Source of the DNA: Andrena cerasifolii
Lineage: Eukaryota > Arthropoda > Insecta > Hymenoptera > Andrenidae
NCBI RefSeq assembly: GCF_050908995.1
Contig: NW_027484933.1
Location: 1 to 64,000, forward strand
DNA length: 64,000 nt
Direction: 5' to 3'
Both the position numbers and the translations under genes were made by a program. The notes beneath the pieces are model-generated. The model saw only the letters and a program-made list of their open reading frames with translations. It ran no database searches and was not told the origin of the DNA. Positions 47,627 through 59,503 of this stretch are shown here, piece by piece. Numbering within the stretch: the first letter of the stretch is position 1; each line of letters begins with the position of its first letter.

Positions 47627-50600
47627 TTTAAAGAAAATTATTTCTTTATATTTTAATTTTTTAATTTTTTTTTAAATTTAAAAAAAATTTTTTTTTTAAA
47701 TATTTTTTTTTTTTAAATTATTTATTTAATTTTTTAAAACGTTTTTTTTAATTTTCTTAAATTTTTGTTATTTCTTTTAATTTTTTCAAATTTTTTTAAA
47801 ATTTTTTTTTGAATTTTTTTTTCAATTTTAAAATTTTTTTTTATTTACTTGTATACATTTTTTTATTTTTAAAATTAAAAAAATTAATTTTTAAAATTTT
47901 TTTTTACTTATTTTTTTCTTATTATTATTATTGTTATTATTACTAATATTTTTTATTTTTTTAAAAATATTTTTAAATTTTTTTTTTAAATTTTTTAATT
48001 TTTTTTTTTTGAATTTTTTAAGAATTTAAAATTTTTTTCTTAAATTTTTTATTTATAATTTTTTTTTAATATTTTTCATAATTTTTTTAATTTTTTAAAA
48101 AAATTTGTCTTTATTTTTTAATTTTTTTAATTTTTTAAATTTTTTTTTACAAAATTTTAAAATTTTTTTTTAAATTTTATTTAAATTTTTTTTTAATTTT
48201 TTAATATTCTTTTTAAATTCCTTAAAAATTTTTTTTTTAAATTTTTAAAAACAAAATTTCAATTTCATAATTGTTTATCAATTTTTTTAAATGTTTAAAA
48301 AAAATTTAAATTTTAATATTTATTATTTTTATTTTTTACATATTTTTTGCTTATTATTATAATTATTATTATTATTATTATTCTTATTATTATTCTTAAT
48401 ATTTTTATTTTTTTACATTTATTTAAATTTTTAAAAAAAAATTTAATTTTTTTAAATTGCTTTTTAATTTTTTTAAATGTTTAAAAAAAAATTCTTAAAT
48501 TTTTAATATATATTTTTTTAATTATTTAATTATTTTTTGTTTTTTAATATTTATTATTATTTTTAAATTTTACCTTTTTTATTTTAATATTTTTCAAATT
48601 TTAAAAAAAATTTTTTTTTTAAATTTAAAAAATTAAAAAATAAAGAAAAAAATTTAAAAAAGGAAATGATGAAAAATTAAAAAAATAATAAATAAAAATT
48701 TTTTAAAAAAATTTAAAAAAAAAAATTTAAAAAAATTAAAATGGATTTTTTAAAAAAATTGAAAAATAAAATTTTTTTTTTAAAAAAAATTAAAAGAAAA
48801 TTATGAAATTTTTTTTAAAAATTATAAATAAAAAAATCAATTAAAAATTAAAAAAAAATCAAAAAAAGTAAAATTTAAAAATAATAATAAATATTAAAAA
48901 ACAAAAAATAATTAAATAATTAAAAAAATATATTAAAAATTAAAAAAAACTTTTTTAAAAAATTTAAAAAATTAAAAAAAAAAATTTTTAAGAAATTTAA
49001 AAAGAAAATTTTTTTTAATTTTTTTCAAATTTTTTAAAAAAAAATTTCAAATTTTTTTAAAAAAATTTCAATTTTTTAAAATTTTTTTTTTTAAAATATT
49101 TTTTAAATTTTTTTTAAAGAAAATTTAAAAAAAAATTTTATTTATTTTTTTTATTCTTCACTTATCTTTTGCTTTTTACTTTTTTATTATCATTTTATTT
49201 TTAATTTTTTAAAAAATTTTATTAATTTTTTTAAAAAATTTTTTCTTAATTTTTTTCTTAATTTTTAATTTTTTTCTTAAATTTTTTATTTATTTTTTTT
49301 ATAATTTTTTTTTATTTTTAAAATTTTTTTTATATTTTTATTTATTTATTTTTAAATATTTTTTAATTTTTAAATTTTTTTATGATATTTGTTTATTTTT
49401 GAAATTTTTTTAATATATTTATTTATTTATTTTTTAAAACAATATTATTTTAATTTTTTTTATTTTTTTATAATTTAAAATTTTTTTTTTATTTTTATTT
49501 TTTTTTTTTTCACTTTAATTCTTTAATTTTTTCCCCTCTTTTTTTTAATTTTCCCAATTATTTTAAATTTTTTAGTTTTTAAATTTTGTTAAATTTTTTA
49601 ACAATTTTTTTGAATTTTTTTTTATTTTTCTTTATTTAATTTTTTAAAAAATTGTTTATTAATTTTTTCATTCTTTGGAATTTGTATTTTAATTCTTTTT
49701 AAATTTTATAAAGAATTTGTAAAAAAAAAGTTATTTAATTTTCCTTTAATTCATTTATTATTATTATTATTATTATTATTCTTTTGAATTTTTTTAAAAA
49801 TTAATTTTAATATTTTTAAAATTTTAAAATTTCTTTTTAAATTTTTTAAAAAACTTTTCAAATATTTTTTTTTATTTTTTATATTTTTTTTAAATTTTAT
49901 TTATTTATTTATTTATGAATTTTTTAAAAAATTTAATTATTTAATATTTAAATTTATAAAAAAACATTAATTTAAATTTTTTTTTAATTTTATTTATTTT
50001 TTTAAAAATTATTATTTTATTTATTTTTTTTAATTTTTTAATTTTTTTAATTTTTTTTAAAAAATTTCTTATATTTTTTTGAAATTTTTTTCTTAATTTT
50101 TAAAATTTTTTTTTTAATTTTTTAAAAAAATTTTAAATATTTTTTAAACAATTTTTTATATTTTTTAAAATTTTAAAATTTTTTTATTAACTTTTTTTTT
50201 AATTTCTTTAAATTTTACAATTTTTTTTTAATTTTTTAAAATTTTTTAAATTTTAGAAAAAATTTTAATTTTTTTTTAATTTTTTGGAAACATTTTTTAA
50301 ATTTTTTAAAATTTTTTAGAAATTTTTTTTTTAATTTTTTTATATTTTTTTTATTTTTATTTATTTATTTATTTTTTAAATTATTTATTTTTATATATAT
50401 TTTTTTTAATTTTTGAAAATTGTTTAAAAATCTTTTTTAAATTTTATTTTTTTTTGAATTTATTAAAAAAATTAAATTATTTAATGTTTAAATTTATAAA
50501 AAAATTTAATTTAAAAATTTTTTTTTTAAATTTTATTTATTATTTTAAAAATTATTTTTTTTACATTTTTTTAAATTTTTATAATTATTATTTTTTTATT

Positions 50601-52085
50601 ACAAAAAATGTTTTTTAATTTTTTTAATTTTCATTTTTTTTACTTAAATTTTTTTAAATTTTTAATAGAATTCTTTTAAATTTAAAAAAAATTTCTTTGT
50701 TTTTTAATTTTTTTTTAATTTTTTAAAAAAATGTTAAAATATTTTTTAAACATTTTTTTTAAATTTTTTTATATTTTTTTTAAATTATTTTAAAATTTTT
50801 TAAAATTTTTCTTTTTAATTTTTTTTAAATTTTCTTTAATTTTTTTTTAATTTTCCTTTAATTCATTTATTTTTATTTTTTTAACTTTTTCTTTATTTTA
50901 ATTTTTTAAAATTGTTTTTAATTTTTTTTATTATTTTTTTTGGTGATTTTTAAAAATTGTTTATTTATATTAAATTTGTGTAATTTTTTTTATTTTTTAA
51001 ATTTTTTATTTATTCCTTTTTATTTATTTTTGTTTTAAATTATTTTGTTTTAATTTTTAAAATTTTTTTAATTTTTTTTAAAAAATTCTTTCTTTAATTT
51101 TAAAAAATTCAATTTTTAAAAATTTTTTTTTTAAATTTTAAGATTTTTTTTTTTGTTTATTTTTTCTTTAATTCACTTATTATTATTATATATTTAAAAA
51201 AAATTTAATTTTTTAAAAAAAAATTTAAATAATAAATAAAAAATTAAAAAATTTTGTTAAAAATTTAAAAGAAAATTTTTTTAAAAAATTTTAAAAATTA
51301 AAAAAAATTAAAAAAAACAAAAAAAAATATTTGAAAATAAAAAGAAATTTTTTTAATTAAAATAAAGAAAAAATAAAAAAATAATAATCATAAATGAAAT
51401 AAAGGAAAATTAAATAAAAATCTTTTTTTTTAAATTCTTTAAAAAATTAAAAAGAAATTTAAATCAAAAATATAAAAAGAGAAAAAAATAATAAATAATT
51501 TTTTTTAAAAAATATAAATTTTATTTTTAATTTTTTAAAAAAAATTTAAAAATTTTAAAAAATTGAAAAAGGATTAAAAAATAAAGAAAAAAATTAAAAA
51601 ATTTTGTTAAAAATTAAAAGAAAATTCTTTAAAGAATAAAAAAAATTAAAATAAAAAAATGTAAAAAAAGAAAAAAAATAAAAAAAAAATTTTAGAAAAA
51701 AATTTCAAAAAAAAAAATATATAAAAAAAATAAATTAGAATTTTTTTTTAAAATTATTAAAAAAATTAAAAAAAATTTTTTTTTTAAAAAATTAAAAAAT
51801 ATATATAAAAAAAATTATAATAAAATTTTTAAAAAAATTTGAAAAAAAAATTTAAAATTTTTTAAAAAATTAAAAAAAAAATTAAAAAAAAATAAAAAAA
51901 AATTTAAAATTTTTTTTAAAAAATTTTTTAAACATAAATACATAAAAAAATAAAAAAAATATTAGAATTTTTTTTTAAATTTATAATTTTTTTTTATAAA
52001 AATTAAATAAAAATTAAAAAAAAAATTTTAAATTTTAAAAAAAATTGAAAAAAATAAAAAATTTTTTTTTAATTTTTTAAGAATT
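47627..52085. repeat. Second AT-rich repeat family with strand switches
   Basis: No gene seen. T-rich to about 48,605, A-rich to about 48,995, T-rich to about 51,190, A-rich to the end. It lacks the TTTGTTTTAATTTTTTAACA motif of the left array and instead has TTTCCTTTAATTCATTTATT followed by (ATT)n, as at 49,739, 50,853 and (inverted) 51,390. ATT microsatellites lie near 47,926, 48,350 and 49,755. Confidence 0.75.
48505..48952. repeat. Inverted repeat within the AT region
   Basis: TTATTTAATTATTTTTTGTT and its surroundings (about 48,505-48,582) recur as the reverse complement (AACAAAAAATAATTAAATAA) at about 48,861-48,952, with arms of roughly 80 bp that match with few differences, around a loop of about 280 bp where the strand bias flips. 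Confidence 0.65.
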
Positions 52086-52208
52086 AAAAACATACTTCAT
52101 ATTGTATTGTTGATGATGTAGTTGTTGCTGCTGTTGTTCACATTTATTTGGAAACCCACCATCGTTGCCGGCTGCGCAGGATGAATCGTTTAAGCTGTGT
52201 TTGTACAT
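52077..52208 (-). CDS. Possible first exon with poly-Gln, minus strand
   Basis: A 43-codon frame beginning at an ATG at 52208 and containing a Q5 run followed by LHHQQ. A GTATGT donor-like site (at 52095 on minus), the same hexamer as in the PolB intron, falls just before the frame enters AT repeat. A TATA-like CTCTATTTAAG lies about 95 bp upstream. It may be the first exon of a Polinton gene whose remainder is lost or lies beyond the AT repeat, or it may not be coding. No family is recognised. Confidence 0.25.
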   Translation of the reverse strand: MYKHSLNDSSCAAGNDGGFPNKCEQQQQQLHHQQYNMKYVFNS

Positions 52209-52781
52209 TTTGATGTGCACTATATTTTTTACGGAGTACCGTCTGTTCCGTCAAAGTCACTTAGGCTACTGAGCGATTGATGGAATAGCGTCCAAGAGCT
52301 CGGCTTAAATAGAGGTGCAATTGCCTCCCCCACCACAGCATTTTATTTTAAAGCTACCAATTTTTCCATAATGTTTTCCAATCTTAACATCGCAGCATAT
52401 CGCGCGGTTGTATGTAATTTGAGCCCCACCTTCAAGGATAAAAGTCTCGACACGTGTTGAATGTAATATAATATCTGTGAAAGCGCCGAATCTTAGAATT
52501 ATGCGGCGTCAGCAGAAACTGTGTCGGAGGATTTTGCGCGCTAATTCGTCATACGCGCGAATCATAGAAAGAATTATGCTGTATCGGTAGAAACTGCACA
52601 GAACCATGCTGGGACGGATCGCCGTTTTTGCATGCGGTGCATTCGAGTGAGGGGGTACGCCAAAAGAGTTAGGCAGAGATACCAAACCATGGTATCAGTC
52701 TTAAAAAGCGCACTCTAAACTGCACAAAGCCTCAAATCGTTGCAATGTGTTGCGAGGAAAAGACATATTTCATTTACAACC
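52209..52781. other. Non-coding leader region upstream of PolB
   Basis: No gene seen. It contains a pair of imperfect 26-bp direct repeats (GAATTATGC...AGAAACTG at 52496 and 52571, about 20 of 26 identical), an ATCAGTC initiator-like site at 52691, and a nearby short upstream ATG frame (nine codons). This is the likely PolB promoter. Confidence 0.4.
52304..52314 (-). promoter_or_regulatory. TATA-like element CTCTATTTAAG
   Basis: On minus, CTCTATTTAAG resembles the CTCTATTTATA element at 60251, in the divergent promoter of the same Polinton. A CCATCA initiator-like site follows 30 bp on. It would serve the candidate exon at 52077-52208. Confidence 0.35.
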
Positions 52782-55700
52782 ATGGGAGAATTCGCGCAAG
52801 TAGAACGCCAATTGTTGGATCAATCTGCGCGATTGATTTCACAGGAAGAATACCTCGCGTGGGAAGAACGGTGCAACGAGTGCATCGAATCGTTGGAAGA
52901 ACACAGCCGAGTGAAACGCCCGCGATTATCGATCGGTGTTCAACAATCGCTGGTTGCTCGAATCGCTCATCTCGAAGGACTAAAATATTCGTTGCGCGGA
53001 CGTTTCATGCATGAAGGTGCTGGACATTCGAGCACAGGACTTTTGTGGCGCGAAATAGGCACTGCGTTCGATACCCGCGTATTAACTGGTGCAGTGTTAA
53101 ATTCGAACTATATCGAGCCGCGCAACTTCCTCGAGGATGCGGGGACCATTGTGCTGGAGTATGTACGAGGCGCCTTGAGGAAACATCAGAACCTCAAAGT
53201 GAACACTGTGTTCAACGGCGAATTTGTGGCGGGGGACAAACATGCTTGTAAAAGCATCAATACCCGGAACTGCGAACTCTTCGGTACATGTGATCTACAG
53301 GAGTGGTACCAACGATGCGTCATCGAACCCACCCTGGCATCGTTGGAAGAGTTTCAGGAACGCGATAGCGGATGGGCATTGATGAGGATTCTCAACCTAA
53401 CCGTCAACATTAATAAGTACAATCCGCTGCGCGCAGGGTGCCACTTCAAGTTGCCACGGGAAATATTCATGAAGAAAGCGACAATTAGCGTGCGATCCGA
53501 GGATAACGCCTGCTTCGCGCGGGCAGTGGTCGCAGCTCTCCATCCCGCCGACAGAAACCCTCATCGGCCAAGTTCATATCCACATTATACATTGGTGCTA
53601 AATCTCCAAGACATTGAGTTTCCAATGTCCCTAGAGCAGCTTGGGAAGTTTGAGCGGCAGAACGGCATCTCCGTCAACGTGTACACCTTCGGGATGGAGA
53701 AAGGATCGACGGTCTTTCCGCTGCGTCTCACCAGCCAAAAGAGGGATCGACACGTCAATCTGCTCTACACGCCGAATCATGAGCACGGTGATGTAGGGCA
53801 CTTTGTGCTGATCAAGGACTTATCCCGACTGGTGAGCATGCAGTTGAGCAGGCATAGAGAAAAAAAATTCATCTGCGATCGGTATGTACATAAACTTATG
53901 AAGCGTTGAAAAATATCGTAGAAAAAAAATTAAATAAAAAAAAAATTTGATTTTTTTTGCAGATGCATGCACTACTTTGGATCTGCCGAGAAGTTGGAGG
54001 CCCATTCGCTGGACTGCGGGCAAATGAATGATTGCGCCATCCTGTTGCCCAGCGTAGGAAACAATCTGCTCAAATTCAGCAACCACTGTATGAAGGAGCG
54101 GCTCCCCTTCATGGTGTACGCCGATCTTGAGTGCATCATTGAAAAAACAGAGGACAATCACCGAATGGGTGAAATGGATAGTAAATTGCGCGCGTATCAA
54201 CACCATAAAGTGCACAGCATTGCATATTATATGCATTGCTCGTACGATACATCACTGTCGACGTATCGATGTCGCCGCGACGCGGATTGTGTTTCATGGT
54301 TCGTCAACGAACTTGAAAATTTTGCAAACTTCGCCAAACCCATTCTGACCAGCAATGTTCCCATGCTTGATTTAACTCCCGAACAATGGACGACATTTCG
54401 CGATGCAACACACTGTCATATTTGCGAAGAACCATTCAAGGCTGAAGATGTACGAGTTCGCGATCATTGCCATCTATCCGGACGCTTTAGAGGCCCAGCA
54501 CATTCGGAGTGCAATTTAAATTATAAAAATGCGTTTTACATCCCCATAGTTTTCCATAATTTATCCGGCTACGATTCGCATTTCATTATCGAGGAAATAG
54601 CTACCGCTTTCGAAGGCAGCGTTGACGTATTGCCCATAACGAAAGAAAAGTACATTTCATTCACAAAAAATGTTGAAGATACAGCTGACTCAGAGTCGCG
54701 AAAATGTATTAAATTGCGATTCATCGATTCGTACAAATTTCTCAATACCAGTCTCGACAAATTAGCATCTTTTCTTAGCGCGGATAAATTAAAAATTTTA
54801 CGATCCGAATTTGAAACATTATCCATCGAAGATTTCAATTTATTGACGCGAAAGGGTGTATTTCCATACGAATACCTTGATTGCGCGAACAAGCTGCAGG
54901 ATCCATGCTTACCACCGCGCGAGTCATTTTACAGTTCGTTAACGGGTGAGACTGTATCCAAGAGCGATTACGCGCACGCCGAGATTGTCTGGCAGCGTTT
55001 CGGGATTAGAACTTTGGGCGAATACAGCGACTTGTATTTGAAAACAGATGTCTTGTTATTGGCAGATATTTTTGAAAATTTTCGCGAAAATTGTATCAAG
55101 AGTTACGGATTAGATTCAGCGCATTATTATACTTTACCTGGCTTTACGTGGGATGCCATGCTAAAACATACCAAAATTACATTCGAATTGCTCACAGACG
55201 TTGATATGGTCATGTTTATCGAACGCGGTATACGTGGCGGTTTAAGCCAATGTTCCGGAAGATACGCACACGCCAATAACAAGTACATGTCATCTTACAA
55301 CCCATCGGAACAGTCATCGTACTTGATGTACTTTGACGTGAACAATTTGTACGGATGGGCAATGTGCCAGCCCCTACCATACGCCAAATTCCAATGGGTC
55401 GAAGATGTCGCAAATTTTGACGTGTCTTCGATCGCTGTCGATTCGCCTACGGGATACATTCTCGAGGTAGATTTGGAATATCCGCAACGTCTGCATGACG
55501 CTCACGCCGATCTACCGTTCTGCCCGACGCGTGCCAAACCATCTGGCAGCAGACAGGACAAGTTACTCGCGACGGTATACGATAAGCAGCGTTACGTTAT
55601 CCATTATCGCAACCTGCAGCAGTGCACGAGTCACGGTCTTCGTATTACAAAGATACACCGCGCGCTTCAATTCGCTCAATCTCCCTGGCTCCGCGATTAC

Positions 55701-56549
55701 ATCGAACTCAATACACGGTTTAGAACATGCGCGACAAACGACTTTGAAAAAAATTTGTACAAATTGATGAACAACGCAGTATTCGGTAAAACTATGGAAA
55801 ATGTGCGAAATCAGGTGGACGTAAAACTTTTAACACATTGGGAAGGGCGATATGGCGCGGAGGCAATGATCGCGAAACCGAATTTCCACAGCAGAAGTGT
55901 TTTTTCGGAAAATTTAATAGCTGTTGAATTGCGAAAACTCGAGGTGAAATTCAACAAATCGATATATGTGGGTATGTGCATTCTAGACATATCAAAAATT
56001 TGTTTGTACGAATTTCATCACGAGTACATGTCTCCACTATATGGCCAAAAATGTAAAATTCTATACACAGACACTGATAGCCTCATCTATCACATTCGAT
56101 GCGATGATATCTACGAGTCCGTGAAACGCAATATCGATAGATTCGACACAAGCGATTATCCTACTGACAATACATATAATATTCCGCGTTTAAATAAGAA
56201 GGTTCCGGGGCTGATGCAGGACGAAAATAATGGGATGATAATGACCGAATTCGTAGGTCTTAGAGCGAAAATGTATGCACTTCGCGTAGACGGTAAAAAA
56301 GATACGAAAAAAGCGAAAGGCGTCAAGACCAACGTCATAGCCAGAACGATAACTTTCGACGACTACGCGCAGTGTTTGCAAAAGGAGATCGAAATGGTTC
56401 GCAGACAATCATGCATACGGTCTAAATTGCATAAAGTGTACACCATTTCAGAATCCAAAATCGCTCTAAATCCATACGACGACAAGCGGTATATCGTACC
56501 CGATTCGACCGACACTCTGCCCTGGGGACATTATAAAATTCCGTTGTAA
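52782..56549 (+). CDS. polB: Protein-primed DNA polymerase B (Polinton), spliced
   Basis: Exon 1 is 52782-53881 and exon 2 is 53963-56549. I place the start at 52782, where ACCATGG is an ideal context; the frame opens earlier but without ATG. Exon 1 holds an N-terminal region typical of insect Polintons (a NACFARAVVAALHP block). Splicing completes a CxxC..H..C zinc finger across the junction. Exon 2 (numbered from the ATG at 53967) has ExoI YADLEC near residue 52, an HNH/treble-clef insertion (CHIC...DHCH...ECN, near 150-180), ExoII NLSGYDSH, ExoIII YLKTDVLL, then polymerase motifs DVNNLYG, NNAVFGK and YTDTDS. It replicates the element from a protein primer. About 1,230 residues, usual for the family; no frame break seen. 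Confidence 0.93.
53882..53962 (+). other. Spliceosomal intron in PolB
   Basis: 81 nt, starting GTATGTACAT and ending in a T-run then GCAG. It is very AT-rich and contains in-frame stops. Removing it joins two frames in phase (split after the second base of a codon) and puts a conserved Cys pair in place, which strongly supports splicing. Confidence 0.88.
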
Positions 56550-56867
56550 AATTCCATTATAAAAATATTATAAAAAAGAAATTTGAACTTGATGAAACTA
56601 CACATCATGTTGAGACGAAGTTTTCAAATTTGCGAGCGTGTTATAGCGGTGCGATGTCGTCGAGGAAACTTTAGACTCGTGCTGCGCTGTTAAAGCTATA
56701 CGTGATAGTGAATATTTCGATAATAAATCTCTTGTTGATTGCGAACTGCTGGCATTTGCCTTTGAATGATATTTTCGACGGCGCTGGCAGCAAAATGTTA
56801 AATAAATTGTTCACATATGTATAACATTGTATTTATTGAACCATGTATTATTATTATTATTATTATT
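56550..56867. other. Intergenic gap between convergent PolB and integrase
   Basis: No gene seen. It contains an ATT microsatellite (about 56,846-56,868) and AT-rich 3' ends with AATAAA-like signals (AATAAATC near 56,721 and AATAAATTG near 56,801) for PolB. Confidence 0.5.
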
Positions 56868-56903
56868 TTACAATACATTATGTTTATTTATCCAAGAATT
56901 GTG

Positions 56904-57851
56904 TTATTTATCAAACCCCAACCACTTGACGTATACCTTATCCCGCTTTCTACGCAGCACTTTTTCCACTAGATACACATCAGGATCGGTGACGCGTTGC
57001 AGCTCGTGTTCATAGAATCCTCCGGCAACGGGTTTTCCACAGGAATCGACGAGCAGATACGTCGCGGGATTAGTTGTCTGTACTTTGGCTATCTCGAACA
57101 CCTCCGTTGTCCAATTCGGCGTATAGCCTTTATCGAAGATGTTTTTAAATTTGCTCACGCGCACAAACTCGCCCAACTCGAATCTCGCTGGAGCAGCGAT
57201 CTTTAGGTTGCTGTATACTGTGGCTAGCAGCTTGTCGGCGATCGCAGGGGTAACATCGCAAGGACGCATTCCGATGGTTCTATGTTTTCGCGCGTTATAC
57301 TCTGCAAGTAGACGCAGTAGCGAATCGATCCATCTATAGGTTCCATTGAGCGTAAACAGTTTCCACGTATTGTTCTTCAAAGTTCGATTGAAACGTTCTA
57401 CGACGGAGGCCTTCATCACCGAATACGTTGAATAATGATTAATGTCATGCTTCTTCAAGAGTTTCTGTACATCGGTGTTGTAAAATTCTTTTCCTTGATC
57501 GGTTTGCAAATTTTTCGGATATCGATCTCTAAATATTTTTGCAAACGCTTTAGTCACCTCAGCGCCACTTTTAGTCTTGAGCGGCAACGCCCATGCATAC
57601 TTGCTCAACACATCGATGACGGTGAGTATGTAGTGGTGACCCTGGTTGAATCGCGAGTATGGACGCATTTCTACAATGTCAGCTTGCCACAGATCGTCGT
57701 ATCCACGCACTATGACGCGCCTCCGAGGAAAATGTCTTCGAGCTGGAGCGTGCAATTCCTCCACAAGTTGTAGCTTCTTGTGGCCATAGTTTTCTTCACT
57801 CATGGATTTCGATAATGGCTGCATGTTTGATCGCAGATGTATCTTTGCCAC
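56904..57851 (-). CDS. Polinton integrase with cut-off chromodomain
   Basis: 315 codons; the ATG at 57803 is another possible start. The RVE-type core has D58 (WQADIVE), D118 (LQTDQGKEF) and E152 (VVERFNR), the catalytic triad that joins element ends to target DNA. A C-terminal chromodomain begins at YLVEKVL..KVYVKWLGF, which would read histone marks and steer insertion. A TAA at 56904-56906 cuts the domain; beyond it the same frame continues 11 codons with a typical NSWI chromodomain ending to a second stop at 56868. So one nonsense change has probably truncated it, or the stop is read through. It lies convergent with PolB. Confidence 0.9.
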   Translation of the reverse strand: MAKIHLRSNMQPLSKSMSEENYGHKKLQLVEELHAPARRHFPRRRVIVRGYDDLWQADIVEMRPYSRFNQGHHYILTVIDVLSKYAWALPLKTKSGAEVTKAFAKIFRDRYPKNLQTDQGKEFYNTDVQKLLKKHDINHYSTYSVMKASVVERFNRTLKNNTWKLFTLNGTYRWIDSLLRLLAEYNARKHRTIGMRPCDVTPAIADKLLATVYSNLKIAAPARFELGEFVRVSKFKNIFDKGYTPNWTTEVFEIAKVQTTNPATYLLVDSCGKPVAGGFYEHELQRVTDPDVYLVEKVLRRKRDKVYVKWLGFDK

Positions 57852-57881
57852 GAATGATGCGATAATTATCGTGTACGTGCA

Positions 57882-58316
57882 TTATGTGCTCTCCACCGCC
57901 CCAAGGAAATTCTGGACAATTTCAACCGTCTCGCATGATTCTCCTTCGCATTGTTGCTGCGGGATAGGATTCAATGCTTGCGATATCTTTTGAACGCTGT
58001 TTTGCAACGCCAGCATATCTCTCTGAAACGCGACCAGCTTCATCTCTAATTCTTCCTGTTGCTCTCTCAAAAGTTTAATGCTCTTTTTCACGTATAGTTT
58101 ATTGACGGCATCTGTGTCGGCCACCGGCTGAGCTACGCGTCGTATCTTGCGCGATTTTGCATCAAAGTCGGCACCGGTCACGCAAAGAGCGTTATCACGC
58201 ATATAATTTCGAAGCATGCCGCTCCATTTGTAATAGTCCATTGTAGCTGCTCCACTCTTCTCGAGCGATACCCCAAATTTGTTGATCGGCATCTCGACGC
58301 ATACAGTGCACATCAT
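57882..58316 (-). CDS. Polinton coiled-coil protein with fibre-like motif
   Basis: 144 codons between the integrase and the conserved protein at 58328. A central segment (IRRVAQPVADTDAVNKLYV) resembles repeats found in phage tail-fibre and collar proteins, where DAVNK-Y sequences precede a trimeric coil. It is followed by a charged coiled coil (about residues 76-115) and a Cys-containing tail. No signal peptide. A virion attachment or structural role is inference; the gene is an accessory type often seen near Polinton integrases. Confidence 0.65.
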   Translation of the reverse strand: MMCTVCVEMPINKFGVSLEKSGAATMDYYKWSGMLRNYMRDNALCVTGADFDAKSRKIRRVAQPVADTDAVNKLYVKKSIKLLREQQEELEMKLVAFQRDMLALQNSVQKISQALNPIPQQQCEGESCETVEIVQNFLGAVEST

Positions 58317-58327
58317 CGGCGTGCGGT

Positions 58328-59407
58328 TTAATTTATAACGAGGCCTGCCTCGCGGAGTTCCTCGATAATCGATAGAATTTCGTTGTCGTGCGAGTTGTTA
58401 CCCGCCTGACGCGACGCTTCCAGCAAACGCAATCGATCCACCAGCTCGTTGGGATCATCCCAGTGCACATAATCGATCTTGTTATCGTTTACCACCATGA
58501 CTCGCGATGTCCTTAGACCTTTCCCCGCTTTACTGGTCAATACACGGGGTAGTAGTGGCGCAATTACATGTTTGTACTTGTATCCCTTGTTACCCAATAT
58601 GGGGTTTTGTGCGTTATGACCACGTCTGTGAGCATTCGTTATCAGCAGTATACTTTTGTATTTTTGTTTATCAGCATCTGTGTATATAGCATCATCGGGA
58701 ATTCTCTTGAAAATCAGTTCGTACAGACCAGGCGTTCCTACATATCTTACACCGTCTATGATTATATTATCATCCTTGTCCATATCGAAAACCTTATCCC
58801 CCAGCATCATTCCACTACCACCAAAGTGTAAACCGTACACATAATCTATGGTCGTATCCCTATCTCCACTTAGGATTGCGCTCATGTATTTTTGTCCCAG
58901 CGGACCGAAATGGTTGCGAAACGTTTCTTGCCCCTCGGATGTTTGGAGTTGCTCTCTAATAGATGCTGCAAGCGACTCATCGGCAGAAGTTTCATACACG
59001 TCTTCGTCATCATTGGTTGTGAGCGACTGTACATCGGGAAATGTATTTATTGACGCAGGAGGAACCGTGGAATCGTTTGATGCGACATTCAACCGTTTCC
59101 GCTTCGATTGAACTGATGTGGAGGTTACGAGCGAATTTTCCAATGACATGTATGACTGTTTACTATTTCTTTTACGCGATGCGTTCCATTTCGGCCGGAT
59201 TTTTGTTTTAGGCGTTAATGTTTCAATGCTCAAACTCGTCGCAGGTGATATGTCAGCTTCTGTCTCAGCAGTATTTTCCACAATATGTTTTAAGGGCTCG
59301 GTAATAGGTTTAAAGTATTTTTCCAGCGCGATATCTTCATCCATCTTGTCAGTCTTCAAAGACTGATGTTTCCTACGAATGGATTCGCTGGTTTTTGCAA
59401 TTTCCAT
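58328..59407 (-). CDS. Conserved Polinton protein of unknown function
   Basis: 359 codons. The N-terminal half is low-complexity and charged with a basic patch (RPKWNASRKRNSKQ), the C-terminal half (from about residue 160) is a globular domain with LGQKYMSAIL, YGLHFGG, LGDKVFDMD and YVGTPGLYELIF. This pattern recurs in insect Polintons and, as I recall, is catalogued as a domain of unknown function (possibly DUF8207); I cannot confirm the number. Its end is 12 bp from the next ORF on the same strand. Function unknown; nuclear or virion role possible from the basic patch. Confidence 0.75.
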   Translation of the reverse strand: MEIAKTSESIRRKHQSLKTDKMDEDIALEKYFKPITEPLKHIVENTAETEADISPATSLSIETLTPKTKIRPKWNASRKRNSKQSYMSLENSLVTSTSVQSKRKRLNVASNDSTVPPASINTFPDVQSLTTNDDEDVYETSADESLAASIREQLQTSEGQETFRNHFGPLGQKYMSAILSGDRDTTIDYVYGLHFGGSGMMLGDKVFDMDKDDNIIIDGVRYVGTPGLYELIFKRIPDDAIYTDADKQKYKSILLITNAHRRGHNAQNPILGNKGYKYKHVIAPLLPRVLTSKAGKGLRTSRVMVVNDNKIDYVHWDDPNELVDRLRLLEASRQAGNNSHDNEILSIIEELREAGLVIN

Positions 59408-59503
59408 CGCTATTCTCTCGCGATCCTTAATCTCCTAACTACTAATCATCATTGTATCGCAGACGTTGCTTTCCCACCGATGTGTTGACGACGATTGAGC
59501 ATC

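Noticed and set aside
54569..54892. 107-codon ORF antisense to PolB, and similar antisense ORFs
   Set aside because: Shadows of conserved PolB coding sequence in other frames.
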